This document shows positions 33,766-46,604 of a stretch of 64,000 nucleotides of DNA, one piece after another (the first letter of the stretch is position 1; every line of letters starts with the position of its first letter). A program made the translations under genes and the position numbers. A model generated the notes under the pieces. The model was not told the DNA's origin and did no database searches. It saw nothing but the letters and a program-made list of their open reading frames with translations. The DNA comes from Botryotinia globosa. Taxonomy: Eukaryota; Ascomycota; Leotiomycetes; Helotiales; Sclerotiniaceae. The DNA lies in NCBI GenBank assembly GCA_014898425.1, contig RCSZ01000016.1:620001-684000 (forward strand), read 5' to 3'.

Positions 33766-34968
33766 AGACTTCCGGAACGTGCTCATAAGATTGATGCGTG
33801 CAGAGAAGAAAAGAGTGATGGATTCTCTGGAAAATAACATGGCGTTCTGGATATACGTATGCGGAGTTTCGGGAGTCACGGAGCGCATCGGTCCCAATCA
33901 CGTATGGAGTTCTGCTACTTTATCTAGGTATTCAATCTTTGGTCCGCATTATGTATATATGCGACATATCACACGGAGTCGCGGGAATTTCGGGAGTTGC
34001 GGGAGTTATTACTGATTACTTACTTGGAGGATGGAGGTCTCGAAGGAATACGGAGTTCTTTCTATTCTTCCACATCCATACATATTTCTTTCACCATTTG
34101 TACATCACTCGTTTCCCCATTTACTCATTTGCTCATGTCTAACATGTAGCGATAAATGAGAACGGGCAATCAATAATTAAGAAGAGTAGGCGTTTATACG
34201 CTGGCGCAATCTTGAGATGCCCGCCTCGACTTGATAACAGGACATAATCCTGTATACACCCCGCTTTAGAAGGGCTCCTATGACATGACTTCTAGTACTA
34301 GAGCCCTGTAACTACTTCCCACTTGTGTCAATCACAAATCGAACCTTTGACGAAAATTGCAAATACCTTCCGATGTTTTCGTAGTGGTTGCAATCATTCA
34401 AACACCATAGCACGCACGAAGACCACGAGAAATACAAATCATTCAAATCAAATGTATGCATAAAATGACATATTTCCTTACGAATATGACAATTTTAAGT
34501 TTGAAAGAATTTTCCAATCATTACTGTTACGCCCCTTTATTTCCATGGTTGTGCATAAAATGCTGTACCTAGTCTCCGTGTCCAATGTATGATAACCATA
34601 ACCGGTCCCAACCATCGTGATATCTTTACCTTTCCATATTACTTTCCACATCACTATCTGCCTCTTCTCTCTTTCTTGTCTCGCGTACACACCAAACGTC
34701 CATTGTTTAACGCAAACTACCTTCCTCCACAGACGCTTGCCGTAGCCATTAAACAAAAGCTTGAGTTGATCCAAGTCTCCACGTTCCTCCTATTCGTGTC
34801 CCTGTACACTGTTTCTTATGTCATTTATGTTTCTGCGCAAAAATTTAAAGTTCGAGAACTTGACATTATTCGATCTTTCCAACATAGCTGATAAAAGCCA
34901 ACTCAAGGGGCGGAGCCTCGCTTGTCCCATATCGTTCAGTTTTACAAAATAAGTGTTGGTATTCGGGA
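33766..34968. other. Intergenic between convergent genes
   Basis: About 1.2 kb. An open frame that overlaps the end of the DCAF4-like gene in another frame continues to about 34015, with a helical charged start. The remainder holds only short chance frames and the 3' region of the SFL1-like gene. Confidence 0.5.
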
Positions 34969-36966
34969 TTATTGAAGACGCTTTCTTTTGCGATCTTCTT
35001 CCCTGAGCATTTCTTCCTCGTGTTCTTCTGCGCGTTCTGCAGTTTCAGCTGGATTCAAGATATGTGCCATACTTCCTCGCCGAGTAGGGGGTCCTGAATT
35101 ATCTCTGAAGAGACCTGGTCTTTCTCTTTCCTTAGATCCGCTCCAGGACCAGCTATTAAGATGCTCTGCTGCGTTTCCGTTGATGTATGGAGGAGTTGTT
35201 GGGCGAGATATGCTGTGGCCATGCGTTGCCCCGGCGAGTGAGTACATGCTGAAACTATCGCGAATTCGTTGGTCCTCGTTGGCCATGTGCGTTGCTGTTC
35301 TCTTGGGAGATGACGGATAGTGTGACGACGATTGACCTGACGCGAAAGGGGATGAAGTAGGTTGCCATCCGACTACGTTACGAATATCAGCAGAAGTGTG
35401 GCGGCGGGACAAATTAGACGGTGGTGATGACGCGTTAGCGAGTGGGTGGGGTGGGGGTGCGGGTGCGGGTGCGGGTGGTGGCGCTTGGGCTCTCAGTGAA
35501 CTTGGTGAGGATTGTCCCGTACCTGTACCTCCAATCGAGCCGTACCCTCTGCGGGCAGAGAGAGACAAATGCGATGGAATAGGAGGTCGATGGAAATTGC
35601 GAGGTGGAACCCCAAGGAATGACGAGCGACGAGGGTCGTCTTGGGGTACTTGGCGAGGTGATGGGGGATTGTCCATTTGCAAATTCGAGAAATATGGTCG
35701 GCTACTCGAGGCGGGGGGTTCGCCCACTTCTTCCATGCCTCTGATGGTTCCCATGTGTCGCTGGATCTCGTCTTGCAGAGCAGCAACTATAATGTGTCAA
35801 CAATCAAGGAAGTGGCTTGGTTGTCACGGAATACATACCGTCGCGATGTACGCCTGAATCTGGACCAGATAAAGAGGCTAGCATCCTAGACAGCTCATAA
35901 TTCATCTATGCAAAATTAGTCATGGCTCCTTCTAGTTTCAGCGCTGTTGGTAGTTACGTGTAGGACACGAGTCAGAATGTCCATCATACCCTGATGTCTG
36001 ACGTGGAAAAATTGTTGATTATCGGCTTCTCTCGCCTGTTTAGCATGCATCTCAAAAAGACCATGCTCCAATTGTATCAATCTAGACTCCGTCGATTCCT
36101 GAATTGGTTGAATTGGTTCGCCTGGAGTTCCGGGTTGCGAAAGCGGTGGTTTAGGGGCAGAGTATGAATCTCGATGGACGAGAGATTGTCGCGAGGCCCG
36201 TCGTCTGATCTCCCTCAAACCGACGACATCTCCGCGCTTGAAGCTGTTTTGTCCGTGTTTAAATTCCCACAGCGGCGTTTCCGGCGCATTTTGATGGAAG
36301 ACATCACTGACTGAACTTCTATTAGCGAAAATAACCGATAAATGATATGGATAACTAACCTTTGTGAAATCCGTACATATTCAGCTGGCGTACAAAAGAG
36401 GAAATATTGGTATGTTTGAAATATTGTCTACAACCCATGAGCAAATGATACAGCCCGAAGTGCGTTTACTTACGAAAGGACTTTTGAGAAATCGCTAGAT
36501 GGTGACATTACGAAGCTGTCCTGGGTAGCGGACCAGGAGATAAGATGTCGAATATTAACATCTTCCAACATACTGGTACACAATCAGTACTTGTAGACTA
36601 GTAATGGCTTCTCTTGAGCTCCAACCTGTATAATTTGTGAATAAATGCAGTTTGCACGACTTTTGGCTGAGCTCCTCCCCCAGCCGCAGCTGCGGCAGCT
36701 GCACTAGGAGTCGCCAAGCTGCCTGAGCTGGGTTGGTCTTCCACCATCATGTGTTCTGGAATGCTGTTTGCTTCGTTATCGGGACTTGTTCTCGAAGGAG
36801 GTCCCATCACCGCGCTACCGGGGGTAACATCCATTGCGTCGCCAGATGAAGCGGGGGTTTGTAGCGTGGGTTGTTGAATGATTGGAACTGTTCGAGCGGG
36901 AATTTGGCCTAGACTGGGGCCATTGATGTAGGAGTGCTGTTGCGCTCGATCATCCATCACGTCCAT
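34969..36966 (-). CDS. sfl1: SFL1-like HSF-type transcription factor
   Basis: CDS complement(join(34969..35786,35839..35905,35958..36310,36360..36427,36474..36572,36626..36966)), 581 aa, five short introns (46-53 nt). The heat-shock-factor winged helix spans about residues 107-200: [40 protein letters not shown], the recognition helix [16 protein letters not shown], then VSDVFH and [13 protein letters not shown]. The VSDVFH wing is characteristic of the Sfl1 branch rather than Hsf1. A coiled coil ([20 protein letters not shown]) and a long Pro/Ser-rich tail ending in basic KRKRL follow. Sfl1 proteins repress or activate adhesion, filamentation and stress genes in yeasts and affect growth and stress in filamentous fungi. 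The first in-frame ATG is 36966. The upstream 3.8 kb is gene-free, allowing a long regulatory region. Confidence 0.92.
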
Positions 36967-37662
36967 CTTCGCAGTATCTGAGTACTGCAATGTACCTCAA
37001 TCTTTTGTGTAATTAATGAGGGTCGAGCTTCTAGACACGTCGTGCTTGATTAGAACCAGAACATCCAGGCGGCGCAAATGAAATGCGAAAGGGGGAAAAC
37101 ACACCTCATCGCATGCGAAAGTTAAGGGAGCTCTGAATTGCCAGAAATTCAGATGATGATGTTGAGAATGGCTTCTTTGTCCGATGCTACTTGCTATCCT
37201 GCAACTTCCCGAGACACCTCAGCCTCGCTGCACGCTAAGATGGTAGCGGATGGCAGGAGATGTGATATACGATGATATACGAGTCTTATCAAAAGAATCT
37301 TGAGTAGCGATGGCAATTAATTCGGATGTTATCAAATTGATGTTTGGAAGTTTGTGGGTGAACTATCTGCTCTGGTGAGTTGTGAAGTAGTAGGGAGGTC
37401 CCTCGACCAAGTGCCGATTACAGATAATGATATCCGAACTTTAATGTGAAGAGACTGCTTAGTTAGATAAGATTGCATTCAAATCTGGAATCAATTGAAG
37501 GGGACTATCAGAGTGAGGATAGCAATGCAAAGAAGATGTAAATAAATAAAAAATCGATAGCAAAATCAAATACTACAATAGAAAGCCGGATGCGGGTACG
37601 GGATGGTATTTCACTTCACACACAGTAGGATGGGATGTGAATAATGATAAATGTTATAAGAA

Positions 37663-37695
37663 GTGTAATAAATGTAATAAATGTAATAAATGTGA
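37663..37695. repeat. 9-bp minisatellite (AATGTAATA)
   Basis: About three and a half imperfect tandem copies of AATGTAATA, followed by a looser AATGTC-type series to about 37750 and a GATGTG/GATGTT series near 37777-37806. Confidence 0.6.
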
Positions 37696-38091
37696 ATGAA
37701 TGTTGAATGTCGAATGTCGACTGTCGAATGTCAAATGTCAAATGTCATTTGTAGATCTGGTACCAGTAGAGTAGATGTGGATGTTGATGTGGATGTTGAT
37801 GTGGATGGAGATGGTAAAGAACATTGAATGATGTTTAACCAGGATAAGCTATACCGGATATGAAAGAAAAGCCCCGCTGGGAATTAAAAAAAAATTGTTT
37901 CGTTCCCCGATATCGTCTTGGGTTATTCTAGGGATTAAATGGAAAGAATTGGGTGAGAACTAGTCATTTTGTGGTAATAAATGTTATAATGTTATAATAA
38001 ATGTTATATATATATATATATATAACCTTATATTACTACGTTGTATATTCTATAAATGGAAAGCAAAATTCGATAAATTTGTTAAATCTCG

Positions 38092-38127
38092 AGAACCTCA
38101 AGAACCTCAAGAACCTCAAGAACCTCA
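38092..38127. repeat. 9-bp minisatellite (AGAACCTCA x4)
   Basis: Four perfect tandem copies of AGAACCTCA. Non-coding context. Confidence 0.9.
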
Positions 38128-38340
38128 AGGTTTATTACCACCCTGACTGAATATTGGGAAATATAAAAAAAGGGGGGGGAAGGGAGGGGAGTAGAGAAAC
38201 CTCGGTCAAAAGTTTCAATTGCCATAAAGAAAGAGTAGATATATACGGAGGATATGTACCGATTTTGATATTTGATATGGTTTGTATTGTATTGACCATG
38301 ATACGTCCCATGTTCAATGTTCAATGTTCATGCACAGAAT

Positions 38341-38405
38341 TTTCTTTCTTTCTTTCTTTCTTCCCTCCTTTCTTCCTTCCTTTCTTCCTTCCTTTCTTCC
38401 TTTCT
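38341..38405. repeat. Polypyrimidine CTTT/CTTC tract
   Basis: About 65 bp of pure C and T in CTTT and CTTCCTTT units, ending at a TTCTAGAAGC sequence that matches a minimal heat-shock element. Confidence 0.9.
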
Positions 38406-38582
38406 AGAAGCATACAAACACCATCCATCGAATACTACATCGTTCGGTACATGGAAGCAGGAAAGAAGGAACAGGAAGAGGATGCGGCGGCTATGGTAGC
38501 TAAACGTTAGGAGCACGGATGAATAAGGGGGCTCGGGGGCTGTTCTTCCTGTTCCTAGACTTGCATCGATTTCTTTACTTTG

Positions 38583-38670
38583 TACATGGCTACATGGCTA
38601 CATGGCTACATGGTTACATGGCTACATGGCTACATGGCTACATGGCTACATGGCTACATGGCTACATGGC
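38583..38670. repeat. 8-bp minisatellite (TACATGGC x11)
   Basis: Eleven tandem copies of TACATGGC; the fourth ends in T instead of C. Because 8 is not a multiple of 3, every frame reads the same 8-residue repeat, so the open frames across it are artefacts. Confidence 0.95.
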
Positions 38671-40540
38671 TCCAATGCTCCATGGACTTCTTGGTGCGCA
38701 CGCATAGAAAATACGGAATACTATGTGGAGACGGTGGGAAAATATGGAGACGGCTGACGGAGGACGGATCTTAACAATACTAGCAATACCAACTAGCACC
38801 ACGCTCTCCTTCCGTAAGGACTCAGGAGTGCGTGAGCACCGAGTAGCGTGAGATGGCGTGGTGGATACTACAGAGTAGATAGGAATTCCAATCCCGTACG
38901 TCCAGTCCAGTACATACTTGCTTGTTTTCATGGATGCATCATGGCATGGATGGTGGAAAGACAAATAGGGGGATGGGGATCCAAATTCTAATCCTTCAAC
39001 TTTCTGGCCCCCAAAGCATAATCTGCGAGTCCACCAGTGAGTGAGTGGTCTACCCAGGATGCGATACCTCGACCTTTCCAGTGAGATCTTACGAACATAC
39101 TCATGACTGACTGTAACTGAAGTTTGCCGTGTTGAGTGTTGAGTGCTGAGTGCCGGTGTTCCTACAACACACCACACATCCTTCCTTCCACACCTGCAAT
39201 CTGGACAAATTAACCTTCACGATCGGTTCGTCCTACACTCCAATCCCGAATAGCGCATTGGTCATGAAACAGCTTGGGCATCACAAGCACGGTCATCATA
39301 ACGATTCCTGGAGACTAATACATGTTTTACCAAAGTACATCTTACTCGCAATGAGATTCCAATATAACTCTAAAGAACGGCTGGCAGGTCATCTGTGGTC
39401 ATCTGGATTGCCCAGACCTCAAAGCTTAATAGAGTTCAGACCAACAGGTCTCATATTATGATTATGTTCGACGCGCCGCAATTAGAACAAAATGAATTTC
39501 ATTCCAGGTATCAACTCGGTCACATGTGTGAAACGATATAACTAGATGGCACTTTACATGTCGTGCTAAAGCTTCTGCAGGTCCAGATAAAGGCTCCGAA
39601 TGAGATCGATACCTGTGAAAGGACCTATCTCACATACCGTACCATGTGAACTAATATGTACCTAAGCCTGCAAATTCTCAATCACCCAAGATCAGAGATA
39701 GAGTATATCTGTCGGAAGTATCAGGAGCCGTATTCAAATCTCGATCAATTGTGTAACGTCCTTCTGGTGCGGTTACATGTGGAGAGTGCTTCTCCCGTCA
39801 TCCATTCATTCGTAACAGCAAGTAATGTTTCTGCCATTCTCGTTGGTTGCGTGGTTTGTTTCAGCTGCCCAGGTGGTGGTTGATATTACATGTACTTGAC
39901 ATATACAGTGCTCGTCCAACAGCCCCTGCCATGACGGTGATACTGGAATTGATACTGGAATTGATTTGAACGACCGCCCTGAAGTGTGAAAAGGGGCTGG
40001 CTATGCGTCAGACATTGGTCGAAACATAAGAATGAACGTGATATGGATTGAAGTACCAACCTTGGAATACCTTGAAAACATTAATAAGTTCCAAGGTTAC
40101 CTAGTTACTTCAAGAGCTCTTGATCCTGCCGCTCAATATTGGGAAATCTCAATATGAAGATATTAATATCATAGTATATCCTCAACTCAAACATCCCCGG
40201 CTTGCTGTAGCTTGGTATGCGTACACGTAGGAGTAATAAGATGTTAAGATGTTAAGATGTACATACCTACCAGTCAGTATATATAGCTGGAGCGGGTGTC
40301 CCATTATCCGTTTCCAGCGAAATGCCAACAGCCTTGGAAATTGATGAACCCCGGGGCCCTCGGAATCAACTGTGGCTGTCATGCTGTTGTGGCTGTTGGG
40401 CATTGCCAAGGCTACTAGTGTGGTCTACCACGTGATCCACACCACCTCATCGTCACTGATTGCTAGAGGTACCTCATTGGTATGATTACCTAGCTAATGG
40501 ATAATGGTCTAGAAATTCTTCTCAGCTAAAGTTCATGAAT

Positions 40541-40603
40541 TTCTAGTTCTTCTAGTTCTTCTAGTTCTTCTAGTTCTTCTAGTTCTTCTAGTTCTTCTAG
40601 TTC
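40541..40603. repeat. 9-bp minisatellite (TTCTAGTTC x7)
   Basis: Seven tandem copies of TTCTAGTTC about 200 bp upstream of the F-box gene start. Each copy carries a TAG. Confidence 0.9.
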
Positions 40604-40808
40604 TTATGTGTCAACTACACTATTCATATGCTGTGGGAAGCATTTGGACTTTCAAGATACTTGACGCTTGAATCTTCTTGGATATTCATTATATTTCAGA
40701 CACACAAGCAGTCTGGTACACTTTTTGATTTATATAGCATACCACTGTATTGAATACGAAACTTTCTTAATCGGATCATCTTAAATCTCCTCGGTTGAAC
40801 ACTCTATC

Positions 40809-42787
40809 ATGGCAAATAAATTGAGCCAGGCCCTCGACGGCATGAAACTCGAAGATGGCAGGCCAGATACCCAGTTGCGCACATCAGCGTAAGTCAAGCA
40901 ACTTGTTGCTATATCATCAATACAATTGGGTAATCCGGTCAAGTGATAGTGATTATGAAATTTACACCATTTGGAGATGTTCTCGAGAGGATATGTATGC
41001 TCACATTTTAATAGAATTCAGCATCTCCTCAATAGCTCAACCTTGACATTTGGAGAAATGCGATTATTCAAAGCGCATTTTGATCGAATCAATTTTCATC
41101 ATGATGGCATCGCCCAATTCCCAGAAGAAATCTTTGCACTTGTCATGGAGTATCTCGATCTCGAGGACTTTATGTTTATGCGTTGCGTTTCGAGGGACTG
41201 GAGAGAGAAATTGTCCAGCGAAAAGCTTTGCGCATCACTACTCAAGACACACTTTCGTAAGACCTGGGATGTCAAGTTTAAGTCATTGGGAGACAGCGAC
41301 AGGCAGCTAAAGCTTGATGATTTTCTTGGCATGTGTATAGGACGACTTAAGAGAGACCGTGGCATGTATGATCAAGTAATGCACTACGATTATTTATCAG
41401 ACCCAAACGACGACAGGTCTCATTCAAATCGGTGTCACGAAGATTGTTATAGAAAAAGGTTTCAATACAAAAACGGAAGAATAGCAATGAAAAGGGATCC
41501 TAGCATCATTCAAGTCAATGATCTCCGGACACATGCTTCAAGACGCTATATGCATGAGTCTCGATATAGCTTCGATTATTGGTTACTCTCAGATCAAATT
41601 CTCGTAGCCTATTTTGATAGTCCGTAAGTCAATGATCCCCTTCAAGAGTCATATCGACGAACCCTACAGGCTTTGTATGTATGGAAAAATGTTGAGAGGA
41701 TCATACTGAAAGCCTTGTGTAAAGAAAACCGCGATTCAACGTATGGCAGCTTGATGAAGAAGATGACCCGAGAGTTATTCATCTGGACTGTCGTTACGAG
41801 ATATTAGCCGCCCACAACAAAGAAATTGCTTTCAGTGTCAAGAGTCCTTTATCGAACTGCCCTGTTTACGTCTGGAATGATGGCCACATCAAAAAGCTTG
41901 CCGATCCGGCATTTGGCGATTTGTATCCCAATCGTGAGATTAAGTTTTGCGAAATCTTCTTCCACCCCACTCAAGGGAATCATCACTTCTTATTCTATCA
42001 TGCCTCTTGCTTACCATTGGGTGGGGCTCTACGCGAAACTGGAAGCGATTTAATAATCGTACAAGAGTATGTCGGAGGAGTACCACAAGGGCAGTGGAAT
42101 GAAGTGCTTGGATCATACTTCGAGATAACTATGCTCAAGTTTCGATTCATTAGCGACGATGGCATTGTTGCACTTCTATCGCGAATGTATCGCTCGCCAG
42201 AAAGGAGAGCTTCCATTCAAAGATCACCCTGTAACCATGATATATCATCAGCTACAAAGGCTGGTGCTTACCCCCTCATGACTTTCAACCTCTTGACCCA
42301 GAAGTTTGGAATCATTCCGACTCACCTCGAGTCGTTTTTGGAAAAATTCCCTACACCTTTAAACTCGTTATTCTGGCGTGGCCAGGCTACCATTCCATAC
42401 GATAGTAGAAACGGAGTTGTGTACTCCGAATCTTGGAAGCCCAACCCAGGAAAAATGCCTTATTTTCTAGTATCCGCAAGTCTCTGCGATGCGACGAAGA
42501 GAAATCTTCAATGTGTGGCAAAGCACAAGTTTACTCCAGAAAGTACTTTGAGCGCTCTGGTCGCCTTTTGTTTGCCCATCGACATACAAGCGACTACATT
42601 GAACAACGAATTTAATAAGGGTGCTGTATGGGGCGATGATGACTTTATAATCTATAGTCATCGTGAAGGGTATATTGTATGGAGTTTTAACCAAAGAAAC
42701 ACTCCACCCACAGGGTTGGCAAACTCTCCTCACTCCGGACTCCTCGGCAAAAGGAGAATCGACCCAAAAGGTATCGAAGTGGAGTAG
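40809..42787 (+). CDS. F-box protein
   Basis: CDS join(40809..40888,41015..41623,41725..42787), 583 aa. The F-box is at about residues 60-105: IAQFPEEIFALVMEYLDLED followed by MRCVSRDWREKL; it should bind Skp1 in an SCF ubiquitin ligase. The rest is probably a substrate-binding domain; segments such as ILVAYFDSP, RFNVWQLDEED, AFSVKSPLSNCPVYVW and IYSHREGYIVWSF recur like beta-propeller strands, without clear WD40 signatures. Intron 1 (126 nt) ends at TTTTAATAG and intron 2 (101 nt) at GTGTAAAG; both were chosen because only they keep the frame. The second acceptor is a weak AAG. No orthologue is recognised. The target protein is unknown. The gene is convergent with the reductase gene. Confidence 0.82.
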
Positions 42788-43816
42788 GAGCAATACTTTG
42801 CCAGTTTACCAAAGATGAAGAGAATCACAGTGAAAATATATCCTTAGCAGTTATCATTGGAAGGAAATGAACAAGACAGGAGGATTTGATCACAAATCCT
42901 GATTTATGGAAAGTGATATTCGTCTTCGCTTTTTGCATAATGTATGCGATAGTAACATCCATAATAATAACAATCCATCAGAGAACTCTCTTCTTCCTTA
43001 CCAACCCCCTCGAAGTATATAAATCAAAACACACAGTCTCTATTTCAAGTTCAGTCGCATTGCACCAGAAAAGCTAGAACCCCAAATATAAATAAATCTA
43101 CATCCGAGTGCATATGAATCACTCGGAATATAAATCCTCTAACCACTGAACAGGTAGAAAATACCTACCTCGTATCTAGTAGCTAACCAAATCCATCAAC
43201 TTCGGGACTTTAGTACCCTCAATATACCAATTCAATTTCAATTTCAACTTCACTTCCCTCACAAAACAAAACAAAACAAAACAAAACACAACACATCATA
43301 ACACGACTCCTCGAATCGCGTAATCAATCTCTCAATTTTTTCTTTCTTTTATTGGAGAGAAGAAATTGATTTGGGAATGGGAGATTTATTTATTCGTAAC
43401 ATGAAGTGGCTTTTCTGTCTCCTTTGCGTTGCATTTTATCCCATCCCATGCCAACCCGTCCTTTCCTTTGCTGCGCTATTAATCACGAGAGAGGAGAGGA
43501 CTGGAGGTTGGTTGGAGAATACAAATGTGACTTGATGTAAAGACTCAAGAGTTATATCCATCTATATTCTTAAGCTGGTTTGGGATCTTAATACTGCCTT
43601 TATGATGGATTATAACAGGGACATGGGAAAAGAGGGGGATTTTTCTGATGCAATCAAAGAGATTGTGCATATTGTATTCAGGGAAAAAAAACAATATATG
43701 TATATTTGTCTTGCACTCTTAATCTTCATCTTCATATTCTTTACTTCCCCTTCTTCCCGTCCCAATCTTCAATTTCTCATTCTCAAGTTCCTTCCACACT
43801 GCCCCTTCCCTAAGGC
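42788..43816. other. Convergent intergenic region
   Basis: About 1 kb between 3' ends. It contains a short ACAAA pentanucleotide run at about 43261-43287 and CT/AT-rich stretches. No gene is supported. Confidence 0.55.
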
Positions 43817-45362
43817 TCAAACACCCACCTCCTTTAAACTCTTCACCAAATCCACAATACTCTCCTCCAGCCCCCTAAACTCGATCCCTAACACACTTCT
43901 CGTCCTCCCATTATCAAACTTATAAACTCCTCCTTCCGGATAATCACCCCCCTTAACCTCCTTTCCTGGCAACTCCTTCTCATACTCCGAGAAATTCTTT
44001 CGAATAATCTCACAAATCTCCTTGTTACTGAAATACCCTTGCGTGATGAAAAATCTCTTGTTCGCCGCCTCCGGAATCTCAATCGCTTTCACATGAGCCA
44101 ATGCCAAATCCCTCACATCGACCCAAATAAATGTTCCCGTATCCGGAATCTCCTCTTTACATTTCCCTTGCAGGAGATTGCGCACGCGATGATTAGACGT
44201 GTTTAACGCATCTGGAGAATTCAGGTAATGCACAATGGGACCTAATACTAAAGGAGGATTCATGGTGCTAAGTGTGAAATTGGGTTTCTCTTTCTCGACG
44301 AATTCCCACGCAGCTTTTTCGGCAAAGGTTTTGGAAGCGCGGTAACCGTTGGATGGGGTTTCAACCGCTTCCGAGAGGGTGATGGGATTCCAGTCTTCTT
44401 CGGTGTATGTGTGATCGGGCCAATTTCCCTTCGAGGCATTGAGAACAGCGGCGAAGGAAGAGGTTACCACGACGCGGGTTACAGAAGGGGCAAACTTTTT
44501 GATAGCGTGAAGAATCGCGGTTGTACCGATTATGGCGGGATCGAGGAGGTCTTTCTTGGTGTCGGTCACGTTGAAGTGGAACTTCAGGTTGTGTCAGTAT
44601 TCCCTTCTCTTCAATGATATCACATTCGCATGTAATCATCTCGCCACCATAAATCCTCATTCCCATCCCTAAAAATTGAAAATCCAAACATACCGGACTA
44701 GCCGTATGCAACACAGCCTCCAATCCCTCCCCAAACTTCTTCAAGCAATCATCAAAAGCATTTTCCTTTGCAATGTCTTCCACAATGAAGAAATCTAATC
44801 TGGAAGCAGGAACATCCGGATGAGCTGCTTTAATAGCATCAATTTTTTGCTGAGAACGAACGGTTGTGATGACGGTGTGACCGCGGGAGAGAAGAATATC
44901 TAGAATGTGCGCGGCGATGAAACCGGATCCACCTAAATGAAGGGAAAGATGTTAGTTGTTTGGTTTGATGCGATTTGTGCTGGGGGTATAGGGAAAGAGA
45001 GATGAGGAGATGAGATGAGAGGAGATGGAGAATGGAGAATAGCTGAGAAAATTGGAGGAAGAGAGTATATCTGAAACTTCAATTATTCAACTCTCTCCAA
45101 TCCTCCAAACGACTTCCCCCCAAACACGAAATTCCCAAGTCCCAATCCAACAAATCCCCAATCTATACACATCCCTAACAATACGGTATCGCCACCTTAT
45201 CCCATCCCATCCCACCCCATTCTATCTATCCCATCTCATCCTCCCCCATCCCATCCCATTCTATCCCATCCCATCCTCCGCCCCAAATCCAAACCCACAA
45301 AAGACAAAAAGAGCCCATATCAAAAAGGTAGATAGACACATACCCGTAAGTAAAACCCTCAT
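43817..45362 (-). CDS. NAD(P)-dependent reductase, extended SDR (GRE2/dihydroflavonol reductase-like)
   Basis: CDS complement(join(43817..44581,44694..44932,45344..45362)), 340 aa. The first exon is only 19 nt (MRVLLT); intron 1 is 411 nt, long for this window, and intron 2 is 112 nt. Spliced, it gives the Rossmann motif TGGSGFIAAH at residues 6-15 (GxxGxxA). Further motifs are LHTASP, the catalytic Ser region VVTSSFAAVL and the catalytic YRASK (Tyr-x3-Lys), then PPLVLGP. These are the marks of the extended SDR branch with yeast Gre2 (methylglyoxal/aldehyde reductase) and plant dihydroflavonol reductase. It should reduce a ketone or aldehyde with NADPH in the cytosol; the real substrate is open. 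Length is typical (about 340). Confidence 0.9.
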
Positions 45363-46604
45363 ATTTTCCAAACAAAACTTAAATCGATCTATAATCTTTA
45401 CTGTATATCTTTCTTTAGTATTCCTCAATTCTTCAGTCAAGCATTCAATCAATCAATCCTTCAACTTGAATAAAACAAAAACAAAATAGACAAAACAAGC
45501 CAAATCCAACTGCGGGGTCCGATGACGTTTATATAGATATCTAGTGTTCACGAGCCACCCCCACGTTCCATTCATCCCTCCCCTTACCTTCCCTTCTCAC
45601 CCCCTCTGTGATAGCAAAGTGAATATTCGAGACGAAGAGAAATTCAATATAAATTCCTATATAAATTCCTATATAAATTATACGTATATATATCACTATA
45701 ATATTAATAACATATTTGTTATTAAATAAAACACTCACCTTGTTTATAATAAATAAAATGAATACTTTTTATAATTCTTTTATTATTGAATTTTAATAAA
45801 TAAAAAGAAAATGTAGGTTTTGAAATCTTAATATTTAGAATTATAGAAAAATGAATAAAAGGGAATAAATATAATAATTAAAAAAGAAAAAAGAAAAGAG
45901 GCGAGTGTAAAAGCTAAAAAAAAAGAGAATGAGTAGGAAATAATAAAAAATCAAAAACTTAAGATTTTATTATAAATAACAAAATAATTGTTTCGTCATT
46001 CACGGATTCTATCACCCTAGGGCCTCCTAGCTTCGCTCTTAATCGGAGTTTGCGGTGTCGTGCTCACGGTGGGGTAGCATGCCATGCCGAGTTGATATCT
46101 ATATCCGAGGCGAATACATATAAAGATTAACAACGTCACTAATACATGTAAAAATTTCATTCTCAGCGGTAGTAAGCGGAGATACACATTAAATCGTTCA
46201 TATACCTGATTTATCTACCTAGGTACTTTCCAGCTCCCTCATCTCAGCCCATCTTATCTCATCTCATCTTTGCCCACTATTTGTACAGATGGAACTTGAA
46301 ATACCATCTATGTTGCCATGAATGAGCTCTCCAGAGCAGATTCTCCATATGAAAAAGGCGAATTTGTGCAAGGAAAATGTAATATGGTATCAACGCTCAC
46401 AAGATTACTTTTGAATCTCGCGTGTTGCTACCATGGCCATATCCTCAACGCCGGCGCTCAAAGATATCAGAAGAGAGGCAACATTAAGGGGAAAAAGAGA
46501 ATCAGAACAAAAAGCAAAATATCATGTCGTCCTTCTCCAACACCCCGCCCGATCCTATCATTATTTTCTCCGGTAAGCTCTGCGTAAATCTTTACAGAGA
46601 ATCA
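45363..46604. other. Intergenic with AT-rich stretch
   Basis: About 1.2 kb between the reductase start and the antiporter 3' end. It begins with the reductase upstream region; a pyrimidine-rich CATCC series lies just inside the gene's first intron (45195-45285). An AT-rich segment at about 45630-46000 looks like a small decayed repeat. No gene is supported. Confidence 0.5.

Larger units (their letters stand above)
36967..40808. other. 3.8-kb gene-empty region rich in simple repeats
   Basis: No gene is supported. It lies between the divergent SFL1-like and F-box genes and holds at least five simple or minisatellite arrays (listed separately), a run of TA dinucleotides near 38007, and a TTCTAGAA heat-shock-like element near 38402. 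Open frames here mostly run through repeats. It may hold long leader exons or non-coding RNA, which sequence alone cannot show. Confidence 0.55.

Noticed and set aside
38583..38670. Array of repeats resembling a CRISPR at first glance
   Set aside because: Units are directly adjacent with no spacers, in a eukaryotic genome; it is a minisatellite.
38519..38774. Open frames reading YMATWLHG repeats
   Set aside because: Produced by the 8-bp minisatellite, which stays open in all three frames.
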